The notes under the pieces: generated by a model
What the model was told of the DNA's origin: nothing
Seen by the model: the letters and a program-made list of their open reading frames with translations, nothing else
Databases searched by the model: none
Assembly (NCBI GenBank): GCA_028288725.1
Contig: JAQGIC010000033.1
Span: 1 to 64,000 of the forward strand
Origin: Rhodospirillales bacterium
GTDB taxonomy: Bacteria; Pseudomonadota; Alphaproteobacteria; ATCC43930; CGMCC-115725
Direction: 5' to 3'
DNA length: 64,000 bases
Translations under genes and position numbers: made by a program
Shown: positions 9,436 to 18,840 of the stretch, one piece after another
Position numbering within the stretch: position 1 is the stretch's first letter
Layout of the letters: every line of letters begins with the position of its first letter

Positions 9436-9652
9436 GGTCGGGGCAATCGTACTTTAGATGGGGGTCGCCGACGACGGGCGACACGGGTTGCGGCCGGACC
9501 CTAGCAAAGTTTCCCGGCCGCAACAATCCAGGGGTATCGAGGTATATCTGTCCTCCGTATGATGCAGGCGCCGACGCACCTTTCGACGCACCTTGCAACG
9601 CTCTCCGGCGGCCATCCATGGGCCGGCCCGCGCTGAAGGAACAATCGACACG

Positions 9653-11995
9653 ATGAGTGCGCTCACGAATTTTTTCGACACGTCCGCCCTGCTGGCGCAC
9701 GGCACGTGTCTCTTCTGGCGTCCCGACCTGTTATGGCTTCATGTGATCTCCGATCTGGCGATCGGACTGGCCTATTACTCGATCCCGATCGCGCTTGTGG
9801 TCTTCCTGGCCCGGCGCCGCAGCGTCGAGTTCACCGGGCTGATTTGCCTGTTCGCCGCCTTCATCATCGCCTGCGGCACCACGCATTTCTTCAGTGTCTG
9901 GACGCTGTGGCATCCGGATTACGCCGCCGAGGGTCTGGCCAAGGCGATCACCGCCGTGATCTCGGTCGTCACCGCCGTGCTGATCTGGCCGATGCTGCCG
10001 CGCGCGCTGTCGATGCCGTCGCCCAAGGTCCTGGGACAGCTCAACGACGACCTCTCCGTCAAGGTCCGCGAACGCACCCAAGCGGTCGAGGCCCTGAGCG
10101 TGTCGGAGGAGCGCTATCGCACGCTCTACAATCGGTCGCCGGCACCGATGCACTCGCTCGACGCCGGCGGCCGGCTGATCGGTGTCAGCGATTATTGGCT
10201 GACCATGCTGGGCTATCGGCGCGAAGACGTGATCGGCCGGCATCTGAGCGAATTCATGGTACCGGAGTCGGCGGTCCGGTTTCGCGAAAGCCATTGGGAC
10301 GAATTCCTGGTCGTCGGCGAAGTCCGCGACGAGCCCTATCAGTTCGTCCGGCACGACGGCGCGATCGTCGATGTGCTGCTGTCTTCGCGCCTGGAGCGCG
10401 ATACGACCGGCGCATTTCGCGAATCCTTCGCGCTGCTGGCAGACGTCACCGCCCGCAATCGGGCCGAGGCCGCGCTGAAGCGCGAGCGCGAATTCTCCGA
10501 ACTGCTGGTCCGCAGTTCGCCGCAGGGCGTGTTCGCGTTCGACCGCAATCGGCTGTTGACCCTATGGAATTCGGCGCTGGAACGCATGACCGGCGTGACC
10601 GCGGCCGAGATCCTGGGCAAGTCGCCCGAGATGTTCGGCGTCGGCTATGGCGGCAGCGGCGTGATCGAGGCCATGGACCGGGCGATCGACGGCGAATCGA
10701 TCACACTGTCGGACGAACCCTTCGTCTTCGCCAAAACCGGTCGGCGCGGCTTCTTCGAGGCGACCATCGCGCCGGTCTATGGCGAGGCCGGCACGATTCT
10801 GGGCGGCGTCGCCTTCCTGCATGACACGACCGAGCAGCGCGGGCTGGAGGAAGCCCTGCGCCAGGCCCAGAAGATGGAGGCGGTCGGTCAGCTCACGGGC
10901 GGAATCGCCCATGATTTCAACAATGTCCTGACCATCGTTGCCGGCAACCTCGAACTGCTGGAAATGCGGCTCAGCGACCGGCCGGACGTGAAGCGCCTGG
11001 CGACGGCGGCATCGATGGCGACCAGCCGGGCGGAACGGCTGACCCAGCAGCTGCTCGCCTTCTCGCGCAAGCAGCAGCTCCAGCCGGAGCCGCTCGATCT
11101 CAGCAGCGTCGTGAGCGGCATCCGCGATTTGCTGCAGAAGACCGTCGGCGAGCGGATCGAGATCGATTTCCGACCGGCCGAAGGGCTTTGGCAATCGCTG
11201 GTCGACCGAAACCAGGTCGAAAGCCTGCTCTTGAACCTGATTCTGAACGCCCGCGATGCGATGCCCGACGGCGGCCGGATCATCATCGAGACCGAGAATG
11301 CCCAACCCAAGCCCAGCCAGGTGCTGGGGCTGCCGGGCGGGCTCGAGAGCTGCGTGCTGCTGACCGTGACCGACACCGGCACCGGCATGCCGCAGGACGT
11401 GCTGGACCGGGTGTTCGAGCCGTTCTTCACCACCAAGCCGCAGGGACGCGGCACGGGGCTGGGCCTCAGCATGATCTACGGCTTCGTGCGCCAGTCCGGC
11501 GGTCATATCGCGATCGAGAGCACGGAGGGCGTCGGCACGTGCGTGAGGATCTATCTGCCGCGCGCGCTGACCAAGATCCTGCCCAACCATGTGGTGCCGC
11601 AACGCGAGTTCAGCCTGGGCCGCGGCGAGACGGTGCTGGTGGTCGAGGATGACGAGGCGGTCCGGCAATATGCCTGCGGCGTGCTCGACGATCTGGGCTA
11701 CCGGGTGATCGAGGCGGAGACCGGCGACGCCGGGCTGCTCGCGACCGAGACCAATCCGGAAATCGACATCGTGCTGACCGACATCGTCATGCCCGGCCTG
11801 CTGGATGGCGTCATGATGGCCCGCGAGATCCAGAAGCGCCGGCCGGAGCTGAAGATCCTGTTCACCTCGGGCTATTCCGATACCCAACCCCAGGAGGGCG
11901 GGCTCGTCAGCTCGGCCAATTTCCTGAAAAAGCCCTATCGGCCGGTGGACCTGGCCGAAAAGCTGCGGTCGCTCCTGCCGCTGGCACCGGTCTGA
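9653..11995 (+). CDS. Hybrid histidine kinase with ethylene-receptor-like sensor domain
   Basis: A 780-residue membrane sensor. Residues 1-125 form three hydrophobic helices closely like the plant ethylene receptor: ISDLAIGLAYYSIP in helix 1 and FIIACGTTHFFSVWT in helix 2. Asp34, Tyr41, Pro45, Cys74 and His78 match ETR1 Asp25, Tyr32, Pro36, Cys65 and His69 with identical spacing; Cys and His are the Cu(I) ligands. Then come two PAS domains (about 150-270 and 285-395), a HisKA domain with GGIAHDFNN (phospho-acceptor His420), an HATPase with DTGTGMP and GRGTGLGLSM, and a C-terminal receiver (EDDEAV; phospho-acceptor Asp710 in LTDIVMPG). The ATG at 9653 follows GAAGGA. The gene is divergent from gyrA. 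A small gene follows 9 bp downstream. No DNA-binding response regulator is adjacent, so the output path is unknown. Confidence 0.9.
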   Translation: MSALTNFFDTSALLAHGTCLFWRPDLLWLHVISDLAIGLAYYSIPIALVVFLARRRSVEFTGLICLFAAFIIACGTTHFFSVWTLWHPDYAAEGLAKAITAVISVVTAVLIWPMLPRALSMPSPKVLGQLNDDLSVKVRERTQAVEALSVSEERYRTLYNRSPAPMHSLDAGGRLIGVSDYWLTMLGYRREDVIGRHLSEFMVPESAVRFRESHWDEFLVVGEVRDEPYQFVRHDGAIVDVLLSSRLERDTTGAFRESFALLADVTARNRAEAALKREREFSELLVRSSPQGVFAFDRNRLLTLWNSALERMTGVTAAEILGKSPEMFGVGYGGSGVIEAMDRAIDGESITLSDEPFVFAKTGRRGFFEATIAPVYGEAGTILGGVAFLHDTTEQRGLEEALRQAQKMEAVGQLTGGIAHDFNNVLTIVAGNLELLEMRLSDRPDVKRLATAASMATSRAERLTQQLLAFSRKQQLQPEPLDLSSVVSGIRDLLQKTVGERIEIDFRPAEGLWQSLVDRNQVESLLLNLILNARDAMPDGGRIIIETENAQPKPSQVLGLPGGLESCVLLTVTDTGTGMPQDVLDRVFEPFFTTKPQGRGTGLGLSMIYGFVRQSGGHIAIESTEGVGTCVRIYLPRALTKILPNHVVPQREFSLGRGETVLVVEDDEAVRQYACGVLDDLGYRVIEAETGDAGLLATETNPEIDIVLTDIVMPGLLDGVMMAREIQKRRPELKILFTSGYSDTQPQEGGLVSSANFLKKPYRPVDLAEKLRSLLPLAPV

Positions 11996-12004
11996 TCGGC
12001 CGAA

Positions 12005-12370
12005 ATGGCGGAGAAATTCGATCGCGAGCGGCTAATCAAGCTGCTGGGCATGCTGGGCTCCGTCCATGATGGCGAGGTGTTGAATGCGGCCCGCCATATC
12101 GAGGCCATGGTGCGCGCCAGCGGCGGCGATTGGGACAAGCTGCTGAGCCCCGCCCCCGCCGCGGCTGTTCCGAAGCGCTCGCCCGACCGGGCCGACCTGC
12201 GCAAACTGGACGAACTGTTGGCCGCGACCCAGGTTTCCGACATTCTGAAGCTGCGGCTCGCCGCCATGCGCGAGGCGGTCAAAACCGGCCGCCTCGCCGA
12301 TCAGGACCGCCACCTGCTGCGCATGCTCCATCGCAAGGCGGTGATCGAGGGGGCGCTCGTCACGGTGTGA
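12005..12370 (+). CDS. Hypothetical protein, possibly co-transcribed with the ethylene-receptor-like kinase
   Basis: A 121-residue soluble, mostly helical protein. Its N-terminal part ([20 protein letters not shown]) carries a GSxHDGE-type motif that I associate with short uncharacterised alphaproteobacterial proteins. The remainder is a charged helical region ([19 protein letters not shown]). It starts 9 bp after the hybrid kinase stop, so both probably share a transcript, which makes a role as accessory or output partner of the kinase conceivable but unproven. Confidence 0.7.
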   Translation: MAEKFDRERLIKLLGMLGSVHDGEVLNAARHIEAMVRASGGDWDKLLSPAPAAAVPKRSPDRADLRKLDELLAATQVSDILKLRLAAMREAVKTGRLADQDRHLLRMLHRKAVIEGALVTV

Positions 12371-12394
12371 CTGGACGCGGACGCCGGAAACCTC

Positions 12395-12416
12395 TATATT
12401 TAGTTTCAAATGAAAC
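12395..12416 (+). promoter_or_regulatory. Promoter -10 and palindromic operator of hmgA-fahA
   Basis: TATATT (12395-12400) looks like a -10 box. It is followed immediately by GTTTCAAATGAAAC (12403-12416), a perfect palindrome with 6-bp arms around AA. This is 23 bp before the hmgA start, at the expected transcription start, so a dimeric repressor bound here would block initiation. MarR- or IclR-type regulators of homogentisate genes are known in other proteobacteria; none is encoded nearby. Confidence 0.6.
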
Positions 12417-12438
12417 AATAAATCGAGGGCGGATCGCG

Positions 12439-13746
12439 ATGACCCAATCTGGTGATGCCGAGAGGACAGGCACCTATCTCTCCGGCCTCGGCAACAGCTT
12501 CGCGACCGAGGCGGTCGAGGGCGCCCTGCCCCAGGGCCAGAATTCGCCGCAGCGCGTGCCGCTCGGTCTCTATGCCGAGCAATTGAGCGGCACCGCCTTC
12601 ACCGCGCCGCGCAGCGAGAGCAGGCGCTCCTGGCTCTATCGCACCCGCCCGACCGCCTGCCACCGGCCATACGCCCGCATCGACAATGGCCCGATCGGCG
12701 GCCAATTCTCCTCCCCGGCCTCGCCCAACCGGCTGCGCTGGGATCCGCTGGCGATCCCGCCGGCGCCGACCGATTTCATCGACGGCCTGGCGACGGTCGC
12801 CGGCAATGGCGATGCCGGGACCGGCACCGGCGTGTCGATCCATGTCTACCGGGCGAACCGGTCGATGGTCGACCGGGTGTTCTACGACGCCGACGGCGAG
12901 TTGCTGCTGGTGCCGCAGCAAGGCCGGATCCGGCTCTTCACCGAGTTGGGCCGACTGGACGCAGCGCCGGGCGAGATCGCGGTCGTGCCGCGCGGCGTGC
13001 GCTTCCGGGTCGAGCTGCCCGACGGGGCCGCGCGCGGCTATGTCTGCGAGAATCACGGGAGCCTGTTCCGCCTGCCCGACCTGGGGCCGATCGGCGCTAA
13101 CGGGTTGGCCAACGCGCGGGACTTTCTGACGCCCACCGCCTGGTTCGAACAGGTCGACCGGCCGGTCCAGGTCGTGCAGAAGTTCCTGGGCAATCTCTGG
13201 GCGACGGACCTCGCGCATTCGCCGCTCGATGTGGTCGCCTGGCACGGCAACTACGCGCCCTATAAATACGACCTCGCCAAGTTCAACACGATCGGCACGG
13301 TCAGCTTCGACCACCCCGACCCGTCGATCTTCACGGTCCTGACCGCGCCCAGCGAGCAGCCGGGCACGGCGAACGCGGATTTCGTCATTTTCCCGCCGCG
13401 CTGGATGGTGGCCGAGCACACGTTCCGGCCGCCGTGGTTCCATCGCAACGTCATGAACGAGTTCATGGGCCTGATCCATGGCACCTACGACGCGAAGGCC
13501 GGCGGCTTCGCGCCGGGCGGCATGAGCCTGCACAATTGCATGTCGGGCCACGGTCCCGACCTCGCCAGCTATACCAAGGCGGTCGAGGCGTCCTTGCAGC
13601 CGCACAAGATCGACAATACGCTGGCCTTCATGTTCGAGACCCGCTGGGTCATCCGCCCGACCGACTGGGCCCTGGCCGCCCCCGAACTGCAGCAGGATTA
13701 CGATGCCTGCTGGGACGGCCTCGGCAGCCATTTCCGGAAAGCATGA
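12439..13746 (+). CDS. hmgA: Homogentisate 1,2-dioxygenase
   Basis: A 435-residue iron enzyme opening the aromatic ring of homogentisate to maleylacetoacetate, in tyrosine/phenylalanine breakdown. Seen: the N-terminal [19 protein letters not shown]; the ligand region [11 protein letters not shown] (His and Glu of the Fe(II) site); and [12 protein letters not shown] with the third His. The length matches the family. The ATG at 12439 follows GAGGGCGGA; the frame stays open upstream to 12130 but that part is out of context. The stop overlaps the fahA start as ATGA, so the two genes are translationally coupled. A GTTTCA/TGAAAC palindrome lies just upstream. Confidence 0.97.
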   Translation: MTQSGDAERTGTYLSGLGNSFATEAVEGALPQGQNSPQRVPLGLYAEQLSGTAFTAPRSESRRSWLYRTRPTACHRPYARIDNGPIGGQFSSPASPNRLRWDPLAIPPAPTDFIDGLATVAGNGDAGTGTGVSIHVYRANRSMVDRVFYDADGELLLVPQQGRIRLFTELGRLDAAPGEIAVVPRGVRFRVELPDGAARGYVCENHGSLFRLPDLGPIGANGLANARDFLTPTAWFEQVDRPVQVVQKFLGNLWATDLAHSPLDVVAWHGNYAPYKYDLAKFNTIGTVSFDHPDPSIFTVLTAPSEQPGTANADFVIFPPRWMVAEHTFRPPWFHRNVMNEFMGLIHGTYDAKAGGFAPGGMSLHNCMSGHGPDLASYTKAVEASLQPHKIDNTLAFMFETRWVIRPTDWALAAPELQQDYDACWDGLGSHFRKA

Positions 13747-15065
13747 TGACCTCACTGGACGAGACCCACGACCAGAACCGCCGCAGCTGGGTTGCCAGCG
13801 CCAACGGTCACCCGGATTTCCCGATCCAGAACCTGCCGTTCGGCATCTTCCAGCCCCATGGCGGTGCCCCCCGCAGCGGCGTCGCGATCGGCGACGAGAT
13901 CCTGGATCTGAAGGAGGCGTTCAGCCTCGGCCTGTTTTCCGGCCTTGCCCGGGAGGCGGCCGAAGCCGCGTCCGGCGCCACGCTCAACCCGCTGATGGCG
14001 CTGGGATCCGCCGCGCGCGTGGCATTGCGTGCCCGGCTGTCGGCGCTGCTGGACGAGGCCGGCGCGGAGCGGACCAAGGTCGAGGGCTATGGCACCGTGC
14101 TGCTGCACAAGGCGGTCGATTGCATTCTGCATCTGCCGGCGCGGATCGGCGACTACACGGATTTCTATGCCGGCATCAATCACGCGACCAATGTCGGCCG
14201 GCTGTTCCGGCCCGACAATCCGCTGCTGCCCAACTATAAATACGTGCCGATCGGCTATCACGGCCGTGCCTCGTCGGTGCGCGCGTCGGGTGGTGCGGTC
14301 GTGCGGCCGAACGGCCAGCGCAAGCCCGCGACCGAGGAATTCCCGAGCTACGGTCCCTCGCGCAATTTCGACTATGAGCTGGAGCTGGGCATCTGGATCG
14401 GGCCGGGCAACGCTCTCGGCACCACCGTGCCGATCGCGGCGGCGGATCAGCACATCGTCGGCTATTGCCTGCTGAACGACTGGTCGGCGCGCGACATCCA
14501 GGGCTGGGAATATCAGCCGCTGGGTCCCTTCCTCGCCAAGAATTTCCACACGACCGTCTCGCCCTGGCTGGTGACGCCGGAAGCGCTGGCGCCGTTTCGC
14601 GCGGCCCAGGCGCCGCGCCCGGACGGCGATCCGCGCCCGCTGGACTATCTGTGGGACGATGGGGATCAGGCGACCGGCGCGCTCGACATCGCGCTCGAGG
14701 TGCTGCTGCTGACCGCCGGCCGACGCATGGCGGGCGAGGAGCCGATCCGCATCGGCGGCAGCAACACGCGCGAACTCTATTGGACGCCGGCACAGATGGT
14801 CGCCCATCACGCGTCCGGCGGCTGCAACCTCGGCCCCGGCGACCTGTTCGGCTCCGGCACCATCTCCGGCACCACGACAGACAGTTTCGGCAGCCTGCTC
14901 GAGATCACCGAGGGCGGCCGCAAGCCGTTGGCCCTGCCGTCGGGCGAGACCCGCCGGTTCCTGGAGGACGGCGACGAGGTCGTCTTCCGCGCCCAGTGCC
15001 GGCGCGAGGGCTTCGCCACCATCGGCTTTGGCGAATGTCGCGGGCGGGTCGTGCCGGCGGTGTGA
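13743..15065 (+). CDS. fahA: Fumarylacetoacetase
   Basis: A 440-residue hydrolase splitting fumarylacetoacetate into fumarate and acetoacetate, the last step of tyrosine catabolism. Metal and catalytic residues known from the mammalian enzyme can be seen: [13 protein letters not shown] (Asp and catalytic His at the same spacing), GYHGRASSV, the [10 protein letters not shown] pair of Glu residues, and [19 protein letters not shown]. It starts at 13743 inside the hmgA stop (ATGATG gives two adjacent possible starts). The maleylacetoacetate isomerase that should act between HmgA and FahA is not in this window. Confidence 0.97.
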   Translation: MMTSLDETHDQNRRSWVASANGHPDFPIQNLPFGIFQPHGGAPRSGVAIGDEILDLKEAFSLGLFSGLAREAAEAASGATLNPLMALGSAARVALRARLSALLDEAGAERTKVEGYGTVLLHKAVDCILHLPARIGDYTDFYAGINHATNVGRLFRPDNPLLPNYKYVPIGYHGRASSVRASGGAVVRPNGQRKPATEEFPSYGPSRNFDYELELGIWIGPGNALGTTVPIAAADQHIVGYCLLNDWSARDIQGWEYQPLGPFLAKNFHTTVSPWLVTPEALAPFRAAQAPRPDGDPRPLDYLWDDGDQATGALDIALEVLLLTAGRRMAGEEPIRIGGSNTRELYWTPAQMVAHHASGGCNLGPGDLFGSGTISGTTTDSFGSLLEITEGGRKPLALPSGETRRFLEDGDEVVFRAQCRREGFATIGFGECRGRVVPAV

Positions 15066-15122
15066 TTTCCGGAATGGCTCGACGTCACCCTTGGTGGCTC
15101 TCAGGGAGGGGGCCTCGACGTC

Positions 15123-15716
15123 TCAGTCGATGCGCGTGTCCGTCGCGATCCAGTTCACTTCCCAGGTCTTGCCGTCATCCGCCGAGAACGCCTGTTCGAA
15201 GTGACAGGTGTTCGAGGTGATGTCCGAAATGACAAATCGGACCAGGATGGGCCGACCGTTCAGCGTTTCCTGATCGTAAAACTCCCCACGGCCGTTCTCG
15301 AACGCGCCGATCGAGGGCGGCCCCAGGCTGCCGCCGCTGCTGTTGGCGAAACTGAGACTCCATTGGTGGGAGTCTGGATCGTAGAGCCGAAGAGACAGCG
15401 CCTCGATGTGGCCCATCGCGCCGTCGACTTCGAGCTCCACCAGGTTTGCGCGACCGCCCCAAACCTTTCGGACGGTCGTCGTCCCCTCATAGCCGACCCA
15501 GGTCGTCGACCCCGTCAGGGGGTGCTGCAGACGCGACAGGCTGGTTTTCCACCTGCCGATCTCGAAATCGAAATCCTTTTGCCCGTCGCGTGTCACGCCG
15601 GTCTGCCGCCCGCTTGACGGCGACGCGGCGGGGGTCTGCTGCGCCAAACCCGATACCGGGTGGGAGGCGGCGATCAGACCGCTCAGTAAAAGGCCGATCC
15701 GAGAAAGCTTTCCCAT
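15123..15716 (-). CDS. Secreted DUF1579-like hypothetical protein
   Basis: A 197-residue protein starting at MGKLSRIGLLLSGLIAASHP, with a signal peptide likely cut after GLA. The mature part contains the DFDFEIGRWKTSLSRL segment and later a Trp/Gly-rich lipocalin-like pattern (WVGYEGTTTVRKVWGGRANLVELEV, read here as two pieces), as in proteins of unknown function annotated DUF1579-like. Longer starts at 15737 or beyond are possible but would bury the signal peptide. It is convergent with fahA, and no partner gene is adjacent. Confidence 0.65.
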   Translation of the reverse strand: MGKLSRIGLLLSGLIAASHPVSGLAQQTPAASPSSGRQTGVTRDGQKDFDFEIGRWKTSLSRLQHPLTGSTTWVGYEGTTTVRKVWGGRANLVELEVDGAMGHIEALSLRLYDPDSHQWSLSFANSSGGSLGPPSIGAFENGRGEFYDQETLNGRPILVRFVISDITSNTCHFEQAFSADDGKTWEVNWIATDTRID

Positions 15717-16188
15717 GCCGAAGGGCTCGCAATTCATTGAAAGGAAAGCGGCGAGGATCAGCCTATGCCGGGCGACCCTCGACCGTAGGAGCCACTTGGC
15801 GGGAAACCGCCGGGCCACTCTCAAAGACGCCACGACGCCGCCGCAGGCGGGACAGGCACCAGGAGAGCAGGCAGGTTACCGGCTCCCCTGTCATTTCTGA
15901 CATACCCCTACGCAATATTCGGGCAGACTTGAGCTGTCCGCGCCCACATGCCAATATGTATGAGTTGTTTTTTATTCTGTTCATTTACAATGTTTTACAC
16001 GAAGATAGCGGCGAAACTTTCAGTTTCCGCCCATAAGATGTCCGACCACAAGCACCTCCCCGTTCCGAGCCCTGCCGACCGAAGCGGCTGACGGAGAACG
16101 GAAATCCGCCGATTTATGACGCGGTGCTGATCATAAATAGCCAAGCCAGCCGGACCAACCCGGCGGCGGCAATGACGGGAGGAACGCG
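15717..16188. other. Intergenic region upstream of chvE with an AT-rich patch
   Basis: About 470 bp without a convincing gene. Positions 15945-16010 are clearly AT-rich against the surrounding G+C, with two TTTACA hexamers (15984 and 15994), probably promoter or UP-like DNA for chvE. A perfect palindrome follows at 16013-16027. No RNA gene or repeat family is recognised here. Confidence 0.5.
16013..16027. promoter_or_regulatory. Palindromic operator candidate upstream of chvE
   Basis: GAAACT TTC AGTTTC is a perfect 6-bp-arm inverted repeat directly after the AT-rich patch and about 160 bp before the chvE start. Position and symmetry suit a dimeric repressor site (LacI or GntR type). The cognate regulator is not in the window. 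Confidence 0.45.
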
Positions 16189-17250
16189 ATGACGGCGAAA
16201 TTTATGCTGACCGCCATGATGCTGGGCTCCGTGGCGCTCGCCAGCGCGGCCCCGGCGCAGGCCCAGGACACGATCGGCATCGCCATGCCGACGAAATCGT
16301 CGGCGCGCTGGATCGACGACGGCAACAACATGGTCAAGCAGTTCGAGGCCAAGGGCTACAAGACCGACCTGCAATATGCCGAAGACGACATTCCCAACCA
16401 GCTGTCCCAGATCGAGAACATGATCACCAAGGGCGACAAGATCCTGGTGATCGCGGCGATCGACGGCACCACGCTGTCGGACGTGCTGCAGCAGGCGGCG
16501 GACAAGAAGATCAAGGTGATCGCCTATGATCGGCTGATCCGCAAATCGCCCAACGTCGATTATTACGCCACCTTCGACAATTTCCAGGTCGGCGTGCTGC
16601 AGGCGGGATCGATCGAGGCGGCGCTGGGCCTGAAGCAGGGCAAGGGCCCGTTCAATATCGAGCTGTTCGGCGGCTCGCCCGACGACAACAACGCCTATTT
16701 CTTCTACGACGGCGCCATGTCGGTGCTGGAGCCCTACATCAAGAGCGGCAAGCTGGTCGTCGGCAGCGGGCAGATGGGCATGGACAAGGTCTCGACCCTG
16801 CGCTGGGACGGGGCCGTCGCCCAGGCGCGCATGGACAATCTGTTGAGCGCCTACTATGGCAACAAGCGGCTCGATGCGGTGCTGTCGCCCTATGACGGTC
16901 TCAGTATCGGCATCCTGTCGTCGCTGAAGGGCGTCGGCTACGGCAGCGGCAATCAGCCGATGCCGGTCGTGACCGGCCAGGACGCCGAGGTCCCCTCGGT
17001 CAAATCGATCCTGGCCAAGGAACAGCACTCGACGATCTACAAGGACACGCGCCAACTGGCCAAGGTCACGGTCGACATGGTCGAGGCGATGGAGAAGCAC
17101 ACGGAAGTGCCGGTCAACGACACCAAGACCTACGACAACGGCATCAAGGTCGTGCCGGCCTATCTCTTGAAGCCGGTCGTGGTCGATGCCAGCAACTGGA
17201 AACAGGTTCTGATCGACGGCGGCTATTACAAGGAAAGCCAGATCCACTAG
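16189..17250 (+). CDS. chvE: ChvE-type periplasmic sugar-binding protein
   Basis: A 353-residue periplasmic-binding protein with a signal peptide (cut at AQA, near residue 25, before [10 protein letters not shown]). The mature start [17 protein letters not shown] and the [17 protein letters not shown] and YDRLI segments match ChvE/MmsB-type (GxySBA) sugar-binding proteins that feed monosaccharides such as galactose, glucose, arabinose or xylose to the GguAB transporter. In Agrobacterium ChvE also signals to VirA; no vir genes are seen here. A strong GGGAGGA ribosome site precedes the ATG. gguA and gguB follow directly, forming one operon. Confidence 0.93.
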   Translation: MTAKFMLTAMMLGSVALASAAPAQAQDTIGIAMPTKSSARWIDDGNNMVKQFEAKGYKTDLQYAEDDIPNQLSQIENMITKGDKILVIAAIDGTTLSDVLQQAADKKIKVIAYDRLIRKSPNVDYYATFDNFQVGVLQAGSIEAALGLKQGKGPFNIELFGGSPDDNNAYFFYDGAMSVLEPYIKSGKLVVGSGQMGMDKVSTLRWDGAVAQARMDNLLSAYYGNKRLDAVLSPYDGLSIGILSSLKGVGYGSGNQPMPVVTGQDAEVPSVKSILAKEQHSTIYKDTRQLAKVTVDMVEAMEKHTEVPVNDTKTYDNGIKVVPAYLLKPVVVDASNWKQVLIDGGYYKESQIH

Positions 17251-17304
17251 CCGTCACGAAACCTGGAGACCGCCGGCAGCGTTGGCGGTCTCGAAGGGGA
17301 AGCC

Positions 17305-18840
17305 ATGGACGCGATCCTGGAGATGCGCGGCATCACCAAGACGTTCCCGGGGGTGAACGCCCTCGACAACGTCAATCTCGCGGTGCGCCGCGGCGAGATC
17401 CACGCCATCGTCGGCGAGAACGGTGCCGGAAAATCGACCTTGATGAAGGTGCTGAGCGGGGTCTATCCGCACGGTTCCTACGACGGCCAGATCGTCTATC
17501 AGGGCGAAGAACGACACTTCCGCACCATCGCCGACAGCGAGAAGCTCGGCATCATCATCATCCACCAGGAGCTGGCGCTGGTGCCGCAGCTGTCGATCGC
17601 CGAGAACGTATTCCTCGGCAACGAGCAGGCGCGCTACGGCGTGATCGACTGGCTGGCCCAGATGGGCAAGACCAAGGCCCTGCTGGCGACGGTCGGCCTG
17701 GACGAGCCGCCGGAGACGCTGGTCACCCACCTGGGCGTCGGCAAGCAGCAGCTGGTCGAGATCGCGAAGGCGCTGTCGAAGGAGGTCAAGCTGCTGATCC
17801 TCGACGAACCGACCGCCAGCCTGAACGAAAGCGACAGCGACGTGCTGCTGGACCTGCTGCTGGCGTTCAAGGCCCAGGGCATCACCTCGATCCTGATCTC
17901 GCACAAGCTGAACGAAATCTCGAAGGTCGCCGACAGCATCACGGTGCTGCGCGACGGCGCCACGGTCGAAAGCTTCGATTGCCGGGCAGAGCCGATCAGC
18001 GAGGACCGCATCATCCGCAACATGGTCGGCCGCGCGCTCGACGACCGTTACCCAAAGCGCACGCCGGCAATCGGCGAGATGCTGTTCGAAGTCAGGAACT
18101 GGAGCGTCTATCACCATCGCCATGCCGAACGGCAGGTGGTGAAGAACATCGACCTGCATGTTCGGCGCGGCGAGGTCGTGGGCCTGGCCGGCCTGATGGG
18201 CGCGGGGCGGACCGAGTTCGCCATGAGCGTGTTCGGCCGCGCCTATGGGCGCCAAATCACCGGCACGGCCTATCTGGATGGCGAACCGGTCGATCTCGGC
18301 ACAATCCCCAAGGCGATCGCGCGCGGCATCGCGTACGCGACCGAGGACCGCAAGCATCTCGGCCTCGTGCTGGACAGCAGCATCATGCACAACATCTCGC
18401 TGGCCAACCTCGACGGCGTGGCCCGCCGCCTGGTGATCGACGACGGCCGCGAGGCCACGGTCGCCACCGACTACCGGCGCCAGCTCAAGATCCGCAGCGC
18501 CGACATCCTGCAGATTACCGGTAACCTGTCGGGCGGCAATCAGCAGAAGGTCGTCTTGAGCAAATGGCTCTACGCCGACCCGCGATTGCTGATCCTGGAC
18601 GAACCGACCCGCGGCATCGATATCGGCGCCAAATACGAGATCTACACCATCATCAACCGCCTGGCCGACGAGGGCAAAGGCGTGCTGATGATCTCGTCCG
18701 AAATGCCGGAGCTGCTGGGCGTGTGCGACCGGATCTACGTCATGAATGAAGGCCGGCTGGTGGCCGAGATGGATGCCGCCGACGCCTCGCAGGAAAAGAT
18801 CATGAGATCGATCGTGAAGGCCGGAGAGATGGCATCATGA
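17305..18840 (+). CDS. gguA: Sugar ABC transporter ATP-binding protein GguA
   Basis: A 511-residue tandem ATPase (about residues 1-245 and 260-500), typical of the monosaccharide CUT2 family. The first domain has Walker A GENGAGKST and Walker B LLILDEPTASL. The second has GLMGAGRTEF in place of Walker A, the LSGGNQQKVVLSKWL signature and LLILDEPTRGID. The degenerate second Walker A is normal for the family. It lies 54 bp after chvE and overlaps gguB by 4 bp (ATGA). Confidence 0.95.
   Translation: MDAILEMRGITKTFPGVNALDNVNLAVRRGEIHAIVGENGAGKSTLMKVLSGVYPHGSYDGQIVYQGEERHFRTIADSEKLGIIIIHQELALVPQLSIAENVFLGNEQARYGVIDWLAQMGKTKALLATVGLDEPPETLVTHLGVGKQQLVEIAKALSKEVKLLILDEPTASLNESDSDVLLDLLLAFKAQGITSILISHKLNEISKVADSITVLRDGATVESFDCRAEPISEDRIIRNMVGRALDDRYPKRTPAIGEMLFEVRNWSVYHHRHAERQVVKNIDLHVRRGEVVGLAGLMGAGRTEFAMSVFGRAYGRQITGTAYLDGEPVDLGTIPKAIARGIAYATEDRKHLGLVLDSSIMHNISLANLDGVARRLVIDDGREATVATDYRRQLKIRSADILQITGNLSGGNQQKVVLSKWLYADPRLLILDEPTRGIDIGAKYEIYTIINRLADEGKGVLMISSEMPELLGVCDRIYVMNEGRLVAEMDAADASQEKIMRSIVKAGEMAS

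Noticed and set aside
6550-9504. Long open plus-strand frame (984 codons) opposite gyrA
   Set aside because: It is the antisense shadow of gyrA in high-G+C DNA, rich in Asp, His, Arg and Ala with no domain. Similar long shadows lie opposite ppc, uvrA, pepA, lptD and phaZ.
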